A DNA stretch of 64,000 nucleotides from Promethearchaeota archaeon (lineage in GTDB: Archaea > Asgardarchaeota > Lokiarchaeia > Sigynarchaeales > SOKP01). The translations under genes were made by a program, and so were the position numbers. The notes below the pieces were generated by a model. That model ran no database searches, was not told the origin of the DNA, and saw nothing but the letters and a program-made list of their open reading frames with translations. Shown here in pieces: positions 46,198-56,070 of the stretch (its first letter is position 1; each line of letters opens with the position of its first letter). The DNA is taken from contig JABXKC010000016.1 in assembly GCA_013375495.1 (NCBI GenBank), positions 1 to 64,000 of the forward strand, written 5' to 3'.

Positions 46198-46785
46198 TTA
46201 TAGTAATTTTGCCAGATTATAACCTTTCTCGATTAAATCGTAGTTAATGTTTCCTAACTCTTCTCCCATTTTAGTGAATAAAACATCTTTTAAATTCTCT
46301 AAATTCAGATCGGGTAATGCTTTTGAAAGAAGACCTAAAATCGGAGTGTTTATTACAGGATTTCCGTCTATAGTTAAATTTTTTTCGAGAGCTAAATTAC
46401 TGATATCTGCAACAACTACTTTAATAGAATCATTAAGATTATATTCAGCAACAAAATGTTCTGGGTTTTTATCTGAATTTACAATAAACACTCCATTTCT
46501 TTCTAACGATTGAGTGATATCTTTATCTAAAACGCTATCATCAAATACGATTAAGATATTCGGATTTTCAATTTGAGAACGATCATATATTTTTTCCGCT
46601 CTAGATAATTTTACATACGCCTGGACAGGAGCACCTCTTCTTTCTGCACCAAAGGAGGGATATGCCTGGACGTCGATAAAGTTACCACTTAAATATGCAG
46701 CTTCTGCTATTATTTCACAAGCTGTTACTATACCCATACCCCCTCTACCAAGTAAAACTATTTTAATCAAATTCAATTCGCTCAT
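46198..46785 (-). CDS. porG: Pyruvate/2-oxoacid:ferredoxin oxidoreductase, gamma subunit
   Basis: About 195 residues from ATG 46785; a TTG four codons upstream (46797) is possible. Family motifs are IKIVLLGRGGMGIVTACEII (about 6-25), AYPSFGAERRGAPVQAYVKL (about 43) and NTPILGLLSKALPDL (about 154). Without gamma the alpha/beta/delta proteins would be incomplete, so this gene should belong to the porDAB complex. It is 2.5 kb upstream of porD on the same strand, with the histidine kinase transcribed the other way between them. Confidence 0.92.
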   Translation of the reverse strand: MSELNLIKIVLLGRGGMGIVTACEIIAEAAYLSGNFIDVQAYPSFGAERRGAPVQAYVKLSRAEKIYDRSQIENPNILIVFDDSVLDKDITQSLERNGVFIVNSDKNPEHFVAEYNLNDSIKVVVADISNLALEKNLTIDGNPVINTPILGLLSKALPDLNLENLKDVLFTKMGEELGNINYDLIEKGYNLAKLL

Positions 46786-46987
46786 AATAAAGATCAACTT
46801 AATTTAACAATTAGGTTTTGAAGAAACCTTATTTTTAAAGAGTTCATTAAAAAATTAAAAACTTTTGTTATTTTTGGTCTTAACACTTAATACTTCACTA
46901 AATAGCTTCCAATGTAATGAAAAGTATAAAGATTATATTTCATAAATAAGAGTATTCATTTGAAAATTAATCTATGAGCTACATATT

Positions 46988-47839
46988 ATGATTAACAAAA
47001 AAGGTCATTTTGAGGGTAGAGAGACTAGAAGGTTATTCTATCAATATTGGTTACCTGAATCCGAAAACATCAAAGCATATATTATAGCTCTACATAGTTG
47101 GGGGGCTCATTCCGATAGAATAGAAGTCCCTGCGGAATATTTGACGGAAAACGGATACGCAGTTTACGCATTTGATATTAGAGGTCATTGGAGAAATGCA
47201 GGTAACAATCCTGGACACATTGATAGCATGGAACATATTCAGAAAGATATAGTGCTATTTATAGATTTAATAAAAGAAAGTGCAAAGGATAAGAAGATTT
47301 TTTTAATGGGTCAATCCTTCGGGGGTTTGGTTTCCTTAATTTTTGCGATTAATCATCCCGCTTTACATGGTGTTATAGCATCATCTCTGTTATTGAGATT
47401 TTCCAAAAAATTATCTTTAAGTAAAAGATTGGGTAAGAAAATTACTGGACCAATTTCTAAAATTTCTCCAAATAAAACTACAGATATGGTAATAGAACAA
47501 AACCTTTTAACAAGTGATATTAAGATTTTACGCAAGCATATATCAGACAAGAAAAAAATTGAAAAGATTTCTTTGAGATCCGCTGCTGAAATGGAAAGCT
47601 CGATGAAGTGGACTATGGAAAACGCTACTAACTTATTATGTCCAACATTGATTTTACAAGCGGGAAATGATAAAATAGTGGATAAGGAAGCGAATAAAGA
47701 ATTCTTTGAAAATATTAAAACTAAAGATAAAACATATAGGGAATACGACGGACTTCTTCATGAATTATGGAATGAAAAAAATAGAGCACAAGTTTTTCAA
47801 GATATGTTTATATGGCTAGAAAAACATCAAAAAAATTAA
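46988..47839 (+). CDS. Alpha/beta hydrolase (monoacylglycerol lipase/S33-like)
   Basis: 283-residue soluble hydrolase. Motifs: IIALHSWGAHSDRIEVPAEY (oxyanion region), YAFDIRGHWRNAG, nucleophile elbow LMGQSFGGLVSL (about 111) and acidic LQAGNDKIVDKEANKEFF. The closing catalytic His is in DGLLHELWNEK (about 253). This suits serine-aminopeptidase S33 or monoacylglycerol lipase relatives. The real substrate is unknown. It converges on the crotonase gene (22-nt gap). Confidence 0.87.
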   Translation: MINKKGHFEGRETRRLFYQYWLPESENIKAYIIALHSWGAHSDRIEVPAEYLTENGYAVYAFDIRGHWRNAGNNPGHIDSMEHIQKDIVLFIDLIKESAKDKKIFLMGQSFGGLVSLIFAINHPALHGVIASSLLLRFSKKLSLSKRLGKKITGPISKISPNKTTDMVIEQNLLTSDIKILRKHISDKKKIEKISLRSAAEMESSMKWTMENATNLLCPTLILQAGNDKIVDKEANKEFFENIKTKDKTYREYDGLLHELWNEKNRAQVFQDMFIWLEKHQKN

Positions 47840-47861
47840 ATATTTAAAATAGTTTTGTCAA

Positions 47862-48647
47862 TTATGGAAATTTTTCATGCAAATCCTTTATAAAATCGTC
47901 TAATTCTCTCATAGATTTTTTTGCAAAAGCTACTTTTCCGCACTCATCTTCTAAATCGAAGCAGGATTTAATGTAAGCTTTGTTCATAATTGTTAACATG
48001 GATTTTATGAAGAATAGGAATTCTGTTTGGTGTTTGGTTAAGATTTTCAAGAATTTTCTCGTTTCCAAATCGATTGAATCAAGAGGAACTATACGTGTTG
48101 GAAAATTAATATTTTTGAGCTCTTCTAATCCAGCTTTATCGGCAGTAAATAACATATTTTTGGCATAAGTTAACCCGAAACCCAATAATGGCAAAAGCGT
48201 TGCTCCTGTTTGCGGAAATGCTGAAATCGCAATCTCAGGAAGTCTTAAATATAATTCCTCCTTTGGTCGATCCGCGAAAATTCTTAAATCAGATGCTAAA
48301 ATCATCAAAACACCAAAACCCACAGCTATCCCTTGAACTTGAGCGATAATTGGTTTCTTTATCATAAGCATCGTTTCATTTACTTTTCTACCCCATTCTG
48401 TAATTTGAGAAATCTTTTCAGGGTCTCCTTGGATTTCTTTTAAATCGTACCCTGCCGAAAAGAAACGCTCCCCTGTGCTCTTGATTAAAATGCACTTTGC
48501 TATTTCATCCTCATCTGCGTCTAATAACCTTTTATGCATCATCTGGAGCATATTGATACTGAAAGCGTGTGCTTTTTCTGGCCTATTTATAGTAATTGTA
48601 GCTATACGACCTTTAACTTCGTACAAGATTAATTCTTGATTACTCAT
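47862..48647 (-). CDS. Enoyl-CoA hydratase/isomerase (crotonase) family protein
   Basis: 261-residue crotonase-fold protein, usually acting on acyl-CoA thioesters. N-terminal element ATITINRPEKAHAFSINML; oxyanion-hole residues in FFSAGYDLKEI (about 62-72) and QVQGIAVGFGVLMILASDLR (about 103-122); and RLPEIAISAFPQTGATLLPL (about 133) with the PE typical of catalytically active hydratases. Adjacent genes do not form a complete beta-oxidation cluster; an acyl-CoA ligase lies near 57.5 kb. Specific activity unknown. Confidence 0.87.
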   Translation of the reverse strand: MSNQELILYEVKGRIATITINRPEKAHAFSINMLQMMHKRLLDADEDEIAKCILIKSTGERFFSAGYDLKEIQGDPEKISQITEWGRKVNETMLMIKKPIIAQVQGIAVGFGVLMILASDLRIFADRPKEELYLRLPEIAISAFPQTGATLLPLLGFGLTYAKNMLFTADKAGLEELKNINFPTRIVPLDSIDLETRKFLKILTKHQTEFLFFIKSMLTIMNKAYIKSCFDLEDECGKVAFAKKSMRELDDFIKDLHEKFP

Positions 48648-48832
48648 AGTATCTCAAACTCGTTTTAATAATTTTAAGTTTTATCATGTTATAAGAAATA
48701 AAAAGGTTTAGAGAAATGCTCGAGAATTTAATAAAACTACATTTTATTAATTTTCTAATAAATATTATAAATTTCTTTTAAAAACTTATAGTCTTGTAAT
48801 ATTTAATTCTAAAAATTGATTCCTTTCTTATA

Positions 48833-51754
48833 ATGTCAAATAAAGATTCGATGGAGGATAGGAAATTCAAAGATTTAACTCCTATGATGAAACATTGGTA
48901 CAGTGTGAAAGAAAGTCACAAAAATAAATATCCTAATCATTTAATTGCTTATAGAATGGGGGATTTCTATGAGTTTTTTTATGATGATGCTGTCAGAGTC
49001 TCTAAATTATTAGGAATTACACTAACAAAGCGAAAAGTAGGCAACGACGCATATCCACTTGCTGGCATTCCTCACCATGCAGGTAATTATCTAAAAAATT
49101 TAGTAAACTTAGGAAAAACTGTTGTAGTTGTTGATCAACTGGAGGATCCTTCAACTGTAAAAGGTAGGATAGTTAAGCGGGGAGTCGTTCAAATTCTTTC
49201 TCCAGGAACCATTACTGAATTAGATATGTTAAAATCAAACGAGAATAACTATTTATGCTCAATTGTTAAGGATAGAAAAGGTTTTGGCATAGCATTCGTA
49301 GATCTTTCGACGGGAGAATTTGTTACTACAGAATTTTTAAAAAGTGAACAAGACTCGTTAGAAAAAGTATTGAGCGTTTTTTCGCAATATGATCCAGTCG
49401 AAGTAATAGTACCTACTGAATTAAAAAAAGATGAACACCTCTTTATGTTGTTAACTGATTTGAACGACGCCCTAATTAAAACATATGAGGACATTGTTTT
49501 TGACTTTGATGAATCTTCTAATTTAATTAAAAGACACTTTAAAATTTCCAATTTAAATAGCTTTGGTCTTGAAAATAGTGAATTAGCAGTTCAAGCTTCT
49601 GGAGGGTTATTAGCCTTTTTAAAAGAAACCCAGAGAGATGTAATTCCTAACCTATTCAAGATCAATTATATTCGAGAAGAAAAGATATTACATATTGATT
49701 ATGTTACACAGAGAAATTTGGAATTAGTCAATTCGCTTTGGGAAAAAGGGAAAGACACAACATTATACTCAATATTTAATCAGACGCACACACCTATGGG
49801 GGCTCGATTATTAAAAAAAATCATTCTCCGACCATTAACTGATATTAATGAAATTAATCAGAGGATTAATGTTGTTCATAAGTTTAAAGACGATGTTTTT
49901 TTAAGATCGGAATTAAGGGAAGAATTAAAGGTGATTGGTGACCTTGAAAGGTATGTTAACCGAATCAATTACTCAAGGAATACCAACGCTCGCGATTTAA
50001 TTAACATTAAACATGCTTTAGAAAGAGTGCCTAAAATTAAAAATTTATTAGAAGAAACTAGTATTCCAGAAATTTCAGATTTTAATGACAAAATTAATGA
50101 TTTTAAAGAGATCCAGAGTATCATTGAGGTTTCAATCAAAGAAAATCCTCCAACCACAATTAAAGAGGGTAATTTGATAAGATCGGGTTTTAATGAAAGG
50201 ATTGACGATTTAAGAGATGTTCTTCAGAATGGTAAAGGTTATCTTCTTGATTATGAGAACACACAAAAAAAGAGATGGAAATTAAATTCTGGTTTTAAGG
50301 TAGGACATAATAACATCCTTGGTTATTACATCCAAATTACTCTAAGAACGCTAAAAGATATCCCTAAAGTACCAAACGAATACATAGAACGCCAAACACT
50401 GAAAAATGCAAAGAGATATACTACCAGCGAATTAAAAAAACTTGAAGAAAAAATTGTACACGCTGAAGAACAAATAAATGAAATAGAATACGAAATTTTT
50501 TGTACAATTCGAGATAAAGTCGTAGGAAAAACATTAGAGATCCTAGAAACTGCCAGAACTATAGCTTATATTGATGTGTTAGCTTGTTTTGCTGAGGTTG
50601 CTGAGAAATATAACTATTGTCGCCCTAAGATGAATACTGAAGACAAAATTATAATAAAAGAGGGAAGACATCCCGTTGTAGAGCAGATTAATCTCTCAGA
50701 AAGATTTATACCCAATGATTGTTATTTGGATACCAATAAAGAGCAGGTATTAATAATTACTGGTCCAAACATGGCAGGAAAAAGTACATATCTTCGACAA
50801 GTGGCTTTAATTTGTATAATTGCTCAAATGGGTTGTTTTGTACCGGCAAAATCAGCAAATCTCGGCATAATTGACAATATTTTTACTCGGATTGGTGCTT
50901 CTGACGATTTAGCAAGAAAATTAAGCACATTTATGATTGAAATGACCGAAACCGCAAAAATCTTGAATTTTGCTACGGAGAAAAGTCTTATAATTATAGA
51001 TGAACTGGGAAGAGGTACCAGTACCAGCGATGGTCAAAGTATCGCCTTAGCGACTCTCGAAAAGTTGCATGAATTAAAAGCTAAGACACTATTCAGTACT
51101 CACTATCACCAATTAACGGAAATATATTTACCTCGAGTAAAAAATTATCATCTTGATATTATTGAAAATGACGATGGAAGCATTAACTTCATTCGTAAAT
51201 TACAGCCTGGAAGTACTGATAAATCTTATGGAATTCACGTTGCTAAATTAGCAGGTATTCCCGATGATGTTATCATAAGAGCGTTTGAAATCTTAGAACA
51301 AATTGAGGAAAAAGATCCTTTTAAAGCTACAGTAAAAGAAAATGGTAATGGATCGTTTAATGGGAAGTATCACGATAAACTACTCCAAGAAAAAAAGAAC
51401 GCGTTAAATCTAATAAATTCAAATTTAGAAGTAAAAAAAAACGAGTTAAATCGATTTAAGGATGAATTAGTTAAAGTCAAAAAAATATTAGTGGAAAAAT
51501 CCTTTGAGGTAGAAAAAACAATCAGCTCCCAAGCGGATAGCAGCAAGATACCACAGTCAAGCAGCACAAGGGAAAAGAAATATGTCCAAACTACTTTTTT
51601 TAAACCAAAAATCGTAAAAGAACCAGTAGATGACGCATCCTTCGGAGAGTTGGCTGAAATTATTGCCGATATTGATATTAACTCACTAACTCCTATTGAA
51701 GCAATGAAAAGGCTTATATTAATAAAAGAGAAATTAGCAAACATCAATAAATAA
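48833..51754 (+). CDS. mutS: DNA mismatch repair protein MutS
   Basis: 973-residue MutS1-type mismatch recognition ATPase, longer than the usual 850 or so. N-terminal mismatch-binding FxE motif is in YRMGDFYEFFYDDAV (about 41-55). The Walker A is TGPNMAGKSTYLRQV (about 642-656), then GASDDLARKLSTFMIEMTE, Walker B/signature DELGRGTSTSDGQSIALATL (about 722) and the composite FSTHYHQLTE. The C-terminal extension of more than 100 residues is coiled-coil then flexible, containing KKYVQTTFFKPK, which could be a PCNA-binding-like element. Bacterial-type MutS is unusual among archaea, and its partner MutL lies about 1.1 kb away. Its end overlaps the convergent GT87 gene by 11 bases. Confidence 0.95.
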   Translation: MSNKDSMEDRKFKDLTPMMKHWYSVKESHKNKYPNHLIAYRMGDFYEFFYDDAVRVSKLLGITLTKRKVGNDAYPLAGIPHHAGNYLKNLVNLGKTVVVVDQLEDPSTVKGRIVKRGVVQILSPGTITELDMLKSNENNYLCSIVKDRKGFGIAFVDLSTGEFVTTEFLKSEQDSLEKVLSVFSQYDPVEVIVPTELKKDEHLFMLLTDLNDALIKTYEDIVFDFDESSNLIKRHFKISNLNSFGLENSELAVQASGGLLAFLKETQRDVIPNLFKINYIREEKILHIDYVTQRNLELVNSLWEKGKDTTLYSIFNQTHTPMGARLLKKIILRPLTDINEINQRINVVHKFKDDVFLRSELREELKVIGDLERYVNRINYSRNTNARDLINIKHALERVPKIKNLLEETSIPEISDFNDKINDFKEIQSIIEVSIKENPPTTIKEGNLIRSGFNERIDDLRDVLQNGKGYLLDYENTQKKRWKLNSGFKVGHNNILGYYIQITLRTLKDIPKVPNEYIERQTLKNAKRYTTSELKKLEEKIVHAEEQINEIEYEIFCTIRDKVVGKTLEILETARTIAYIDVLACFAEVAEKYNYCRPKMNTEDKIIIKEGRHPVVEQINLSERFIPNDCYLDTNKEQVLIITGPNMAGKSTYLRQVALICIIAQMGCFVPAKSANLGIIDNIFTRIGASDDLARKLSTFMIEMTETAKILNFATEKSLIIIDELGRGTSTSDGQSIALATLEKLHELKAKTLFSTHYHQLTEIYLPRVKNYHLDIIENDDGSINFIRKLQPGSTDKSYGIHVAKLAGIPDDVIIRAFEILEQIEEKDPFKATVKENGNGSFNGKYHDKLLQEKKNALNLINSNLEVKKNELNRFKDELVKVKKILVEKSFEVEKTISSQADSSKIPQSSSTREKKYVQTTFFKPKIVKEPVDDASFGELAEIIADIDINSLTPIEAMKRLILIKEKLANINK

Positions 51755-52664
51755 AGATAAGAGGCAATATCCACACTGTAATGCTTATATAGATATAGAA
51801 AAATATTAGGATATAAACTATAATAGTTCTGATTCTGTGTCCTTTCTCATAATGCTCAAGACGCTCAAAAATCATTACCAACATAAATCCTAAAAATATT
51901 AAGTGTGAAGGTTGCACTGCTTTCCATATTATAGAATCTAGAAAAGTAAGGCCTTGAATACCTGGAGTGTTATTCGACCAATTGTCTAGCATCTGAAAAA
52001 GATAATCAGGAAAAATTATATATGGCAAACATAAAGCAGCGAAAGGTATAATGTAATATACTAAATCTTTGAATTTGATTTTTCTAGCGAGAAGTAAAAC
52101 TGGGATAAATAGAACTGAATTTATTTTTATAGTTGAAAGGGCAAAAAATATCCCTGATACCCACATTTTATCTTTTTCTAAAGACATGTAAGACAATAGT
52201 AAAAAAAATATAATTAAGAAGTTACAGTTATTATACCACCCATCTATGAGAAAACCAACTGCTATAGTAAAGTAGAACCATAACAAATTTGTTCTATTTT
52301 TAATTATTTTAAATCCTTTGAGAACTATATAACTAGAGATTATTAACCGTAGTATATCCCATACATAAACACCGATTTCTAAAGGAATCAAACCCATTGG
52401 ATAAAAGATGAAATACCAAAAGTAGAGGTAATAAGGTGGCCAATCCGGTACTCCTTCTGGTACTTTAACCTGATCGTAAAAATTAATTAAACCGTTTTTT
52501 AATCCTAGTAAGAGAATTCTAAAATCTACATCTCTAGATCCATCTAGAAATAATGGTAAAACGAATAATTTTACAATGATTCTGGTAATGATGAGAAATA
52601 TTGTCATAGAAATCAGTAGATAAACCATATTGGTATGAATAGTATAGCGTGCTTCTTCGCTCAT
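51744..52664 (-). CDS. GT87/DUF2029-like membrane glycosyltransferase
   Basis: 306-residue protein with about eight to nine hydrophobic helices. It carries GSRDVDFRILLLGLKNG in the first loop, WPPYYLYFWYFIFYPMGLIP and a conserved DGWYNNCNFLIIFFLLLSYM. The pattern matches polyprenol-phosphate sugar-dependent transferases of the GT87/DUF2029 group. It may add sugars to lipids or S-layer/membrane proteins. It lies between mutS and mutL on the opposite strand and overlaps the mutS end by 11 bases. Confidence 0.7.
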   Translation of the reverse strand: MSEEARYTIHTNMVYLLISMTIFLIITRIIVKLFVLPLFLDGSRDVDFRILLLGLKNGLINFYDQVKVPEGVPDWPPYYLYFWYFIFYPMGLIPLEIGVYVWDILRLIISSYIVLKGFKIIKNRTNLLWFYFTIAVGFLIDGWYNNCNFLIIFFLLLSYMSLEKDKMWVSGIFFALSTIKINSVLFIPVLLLARKIKFKDLVYYIIPFAALCLPYIIFPDYLFQMLDNWSNNTPGIQGLTFLDSIIWKAVQPSHLIFLGFMLVMIFERLEHYEKGHRIRTIIVYILIFFYIYISITVWILPLIFIY

Positions 52665-52865
52665 AATAATATCAAAATGTAATTTAATTGAGATGGATAA
52701 TTTTAATTATTAATCGAAATTTAAAAGAATTTTGTTGTCGCCTCTCATTATTTCAATATGCTGTTTTTATTTAAATCTTAATAGAGTTTTATTTTATATT
52801 TGATGGTTATTTGATCCATATAAGCTTTTTAAAATTATAATGATTAACGATGGATTAGGAATAAG

Positions 52866-54776
52866 TTGAAAAGAAGTAAAATAAAGAAAATTGTTGACGC
52901 AGAAAAGATTGCAGCCGGAGAAGTCGTAGAAAGACCGGCAAACATTGTAAAGGAATTAATTGAAAATAGTATAGATGCTGGAGCGAAAGAAATACGCATA
53001 ATAATCAAAAAAGCTGGAAAAAGTTTAATCCAGATAATAGATGATGGCATTGGAATCCCTCCTGATGAGATTGGTGTAGCGTTTGAGCGACATACAAGTA
53101 GCAAAATTGTAAATATAGAGGATTTAGAACATTTATCTACTTTGGGTTTTAGAGGGGAAGCTTTAGCTAGCATTTCAGCAGTCAGCCAAGTTGAAATAAA
53201 TTCAAGGATTAAAGAGAGAGAAAGAGGAGTGCAGTTAACTCTAGAGGATGGTAAAATTTTAGAGAGGAAAGAAGTCTTTTGTCCAATAGGGACGAATATT
53301 AAGGTTAAGAGCTTATTCTATAATATCCCCGCTAGATTAAAGTTTTTAAAAAAAGACCCTACCGAGCTGGGTCACATAACTGACATAATACAACGCTATG
53401 CTTTAGCATATCCTCAACTACATTTCATCTATACGCATAATAATCTGACCATCCTTAATTGTCCCGCTTTAAATGATTTGAAAACGACAGTTTTTCATAT
53501 TTATGGGAAAAAAATAGCAAGTTTGATGGAACCCATTAATTATAAGGAAGATGATTTTATCCTTTATGGGTTAATTGGGCATAGTGAAATTTCTAAAAAT
53601 AATAGAACCCACTCAAGCTTCCTATTAAATAGGCGATATGTTATAAGTGATCTTATATTTAGGGCTTTTCAAGAGGCATATAAAGGAACCTTAATGATTG
53701 GAAAATTTCCGTTTTTCATCGTGAATCTTGAAATTAACCCTTCCGTAATTGATTTTAATGTTCATCCAAAAAAGTTGCAGGTTCGGTTTGAAAACGAAGA
53801 TTACATCTACAACAAAGTGTATAATATTGTTCGTAAATTTGTTGAAGAAAAGTTTATAGAAAAAGAAGATACTTATACTTATTCAGAAATCAGGGAATTT
53901 ACATCACCTAAACCCGACGATAACAGAGAAGAATTGTATAAGGAATCAGAGAGTTCAAATGGTGATAGCGAAAGATATAATGAAGATCACCATGAAAAAG
54001 TTGAGCGTTTTGAAAATGTTGCTACTCGTCAAGCTTCAAAAATAGAGAAAGAAGTGTTAGAAAAAACGGTTCAGTTAAATTTAACTAACCGTGATATTGT
54101 TAATGAGCCCGGAGATTTGTCTTCGATAGACTCAGCTTTAAGAGGAAACTATATCGATTTGAAAAACTTTCCTAAATTACGATTAATATCTCGAACGGGT
54201 CAGTTAAGTAACAAAACATATATACTTTTAGAGGGAATTAATGAAAATGGCGAGGGGGGTTTCTACATATTAGATCAGCACGCTGCTTCAGAACGCGTTA
54301 ATAAAGAATATTTTTACGATTTTTATAAGAATTCTATAAAGAATAAACAAAAGTTAATTACACCTCTTAAAATTGAGGTTAGTCCAAGCGAGAAATTCTT
54401 CTTAGTAAGTAATATAAAAGAAATTACAAAGTTAGGCTTTGATTTTGAGCATTTCGGAGGGAATACTTTTGTGTTAAGAGCAGTTCCAATAATCATGGGA
54501 AGAACTCCAAATTTGCATATTATTAAAGAAATCATCAGTGACATAACCGATATCGGAAAAGATAAGAGCTTTTCAGATAAATTAGAGGAAATTATAAATT
54601 ATTTAGCGTGTCACAAAAGTATTCGTGGAGGAGACGATTTGTCGTTACAATCCATTAGAAAGTTAATTATTGATTTAGCAAACTGCAAGGATTCGTTTCA
54701 TTGTGCACATGGAAGACCAACGCTTAAATTTTTCTCATTTAAAGAGTTGGATAAACTTTTTAAAAGAACAGTATGA
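52866..54776 (+). CDS. mutL: DNA mismatch repair protein MutL (endonuclease type)
   Basis: 636 residues from TTG. GHKL ATPase: IAAGEVVERPANIVKELIEN (16-35), DDGIGIPPDEIG, TSSKIVNIEDLEHLSTLGFR and GFRGEALASISAVS. Linker, then C-terminal domain with the metal-binding endonuclease motif DQHAASERVNKE (about 470), plus ACHKSIRGGDDL and CAHGRPTLKFF. All five nuclease-associated motifs appear, so this should nick DNA, unlike E. coli MutL. It has no MutH partner in the window. Separated from mutS by a single oppositely transcribed membrane gene. Confidence 0.95.
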   Translation: MKRSKIKKIVDAEKIAAGEVVERPANIVKELIENSIDAGAKEIRIIIKKAGKSLIQIIDDGIGIPPDEIGVAFERHTSSKIVNIEDLEHLSTLGFRGEALASISAVSQVEINSRIKERERGVQLTLEDGKILERKEVFCPIGTNIKVKSLFYNIPARLKFLKKDPTELGHITDIIQRYALAYPQLHFIYTHNNLTILNCPALNDLKTTVFHIYGKKIASLMEPINYKEDDFILYGLIGHSEISKNNRTHSSFLLNRRYVISDLIFRAFQEAYKGTLMIGKFPFFIVNLEINPSVIDFNVHPKKLQVRFENEDYIYNKVYNIVRKFVEEKFIEKEDTYTYSEIREFTSPKPDDNREELYKESESSNGDSERYNEDHHEKVERFENVATRQASKIEKEVLEKTVQLNLTNRDIVNEPGDLSSIDSALRGNYIDLKNFPKLRLISRTGQLSNKTYILLEGINENGEGGFYILDQHAASERVNKEYFYDFYKNSIKNKQKLITPLKIEVSPSEKFFLVSNIKEITKLGFDFEHFGGNTFVLRAVPIIMGRTPNLHIIKEIISDITDIGKDKSFSDKLEEIINYLACHKSIRGGDDLSLQSIRKLIIDLANCKDSFHCAHGRPTLKFFSFKELDKLFKRTV

Positions 54777-54827
54777 AAGTGTAAATATACTAAAAGTAAA
54801 ACTTTTTTAGAATATTTGGTTAGAATA

Positions 54828-55094
54828 TTACGCTTTACTGAATGCAATTCCTTCAATTCCCTGGATGCCTTCAACTTGTCCAAGTAATTCTTCAACCCTA
54901 TCGGTACCTCCCCATTCCTCAGGATACCTAACTCGTACTCTTGCTTTTTTCAAACCAAATGCTACGGGTTTTATCTCGTAATGCTCAATAACAACATTAT
55001 CTGGAAGTACATTTTTCAATTTTGAAACGAAATCTTCAAAATCTACATCAATATCTTCTGGTACTACATCTATTAGTGCTACAAATTCTCCCAT
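54828..55094 (-). CDS. ef1b: Elongation factor 1-beta (aEF1B)
   Basis: 88-residue nucleotide exchange factor for aEF1A. Seen are EFVALIDVVPEDIDVDFEDF, the KLKNVLPDNVVIEHYEIKPV core and FGLKKARVRVRYPEEWGGTDRVE. Length and motifs fit archaeal aEF1B. Its ATG lies 26 nt downstream of the zinc-ribbon gene's stop on the same strand, so they form a conserved two-gene operon. Confidence 0.94.
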   Translation of the reverse strand: MGEFVALIDVVPEDIDVDFEDFVSKLKNVLPDNVVIEHYEIKPVAFGLKKARVRVRYPEEWGGTDRVEELLGQVEGIQGIEGIAFSKA

Positions 55095-55120
55095 TTTAGG
55101 TATACGCTCTAAACTTTTAT

Positions 55121-55297
55121 TTAAGGCCCTTTAAATTCGCAACGAAGACATTTATAAGTGTTTCCCATAGTTCTGCAGCGTTCACATCTCCAAATGGTAA
55201 CATCTCCACACTGAGGACAAGGAAAATGAACTGCAGCTTCATAAGGGGCTATAGGGCGTCCACAAGAGAAACACATGTTTTTTTTATAACTTGACAT
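55121..55297 (-). CDS. Zinc-ribbon RNA-binding protein paired with aEF1B (COG2888-like)
   Basis: 58 residues, short enough to be missed by a length-filtered gene search. It contains four CxxC pairs: CFSCGRPIAPYE, CPQCGDVTIW, CERCRT and CLRCEFKGP. This pattern matches the small archaeal zinc-ribbon protein COG2888, which commonly precedes the EF-1B gene. The start ATG is at 55297 and its stop lies 26 nt before aEF1B. Likely role: translation or ribosome-associated RNA binding. Confidence 0.88.
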   Translation of the reverse strand: MSSYKKNMCFSCGRPIAPYEAAVHFPCPQCGDVTIWRCERCRTMGNTYKCLRCEFKGP

Positions 55298-55493
55298 GGT
55301 TATTATTGTTAGTCTTGGTTAAATGTAATGGATAATAAAATATCTTATAACTTTAATTATTTTCGATTTTAAAAACTAATTTTTATCTATGTTTCCAAGG
55401 AAATAATCGTAATCAATATTTATATTAATTCACAACATAATAATTATAAAGCTCATTTTATTTTATAGAAAAGTTATTTTTTTGATAAGTACG

Positions 55494-56030
55494 ATGCCAG
55501 AGAATAAAGTGAAGAAATATTTTAGCCTAATAGAGGCATGGGCTTGGTGCGAAATTTGTACCGAAATGGTCAATATTAGGGTAGATAAAGATGAAATTAA
55601 AGCGGGATTAAAAATGGGGATTTACACGAAAGAAAACAAACATGTAAATCCGTATCCTGATCCTGAAGATGTAGATGATGTTTCCGCTCAAGAACATACA
55701 GTTTACATATACATTGACGAAAATTACGATGTCACGGGAGTTAGATCATTTTTTGGAGATTCACCAAGTATGAGTGATGTTGGAGGACCTAGCGTCGAAC
55801 CAGGTGGAGAAGTGAAAATTCCAATTGTGGTAAAGGAAGTGCAACCTATGAGCGTTCAATTAGGAATGATTTCTATGGACGAATTTAAACTTTTAAAAGT
55901 ATGTGATGGAATGAATTCAGTAGGACAATGTGCTGAGATAACGCAGAAGCCTGTCGAAAAAATCGAAGATATGTTAGATAAATTAAGAAAAAAGGGCTTG
56001 GTTAAAGTTATAAAGAGAACCTCTGAGTGA
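55494..56030 (+). CDS. Uncharacterised protein with C-terminal winged helix
   Basis: 178 residues from ATG 55494 (TTG at 55482 is an alternative). The N-terminal part contains FSLIEAWAWCEICTEMVNIR, then a beta-rich section (HTVYIYIDENYDVTGVRSFF). A Gly/Pro-rich linker (SDVGGPSVEPGGEVKIPIVV) leads to a winged-helix-like C-domain (GMISMDEFKLLKVCDGMNSV, VEKIEDMLDKLRKKGLVKVI). I do not recognise the family; the layout suggests a regulatory or adaptor protein. Next to translation genes and upstream of an interrupted membrane gene. Confidence 0.65.
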   Translation: MPENKVKKYFSLIEAWAWCEICTEMVNIRVDKDEIKAGLKMGIYTKENKHVNPYPDPEDVDDVSAQEHTVYIYIDENYDVTGVRSFFGDSPSMSDVGGPSVEPGGEVKIPIVVKEVQPMSVQLGMISMDEFKLLKVCDGMNSVGQCAEITQKPVEKIEDMLDKLRKKGLVKVIKRTSE

Positions 56031-56070
56031 TGAGTAACAATAATCTAATTTCTTTTTTAACCCGTTTATC

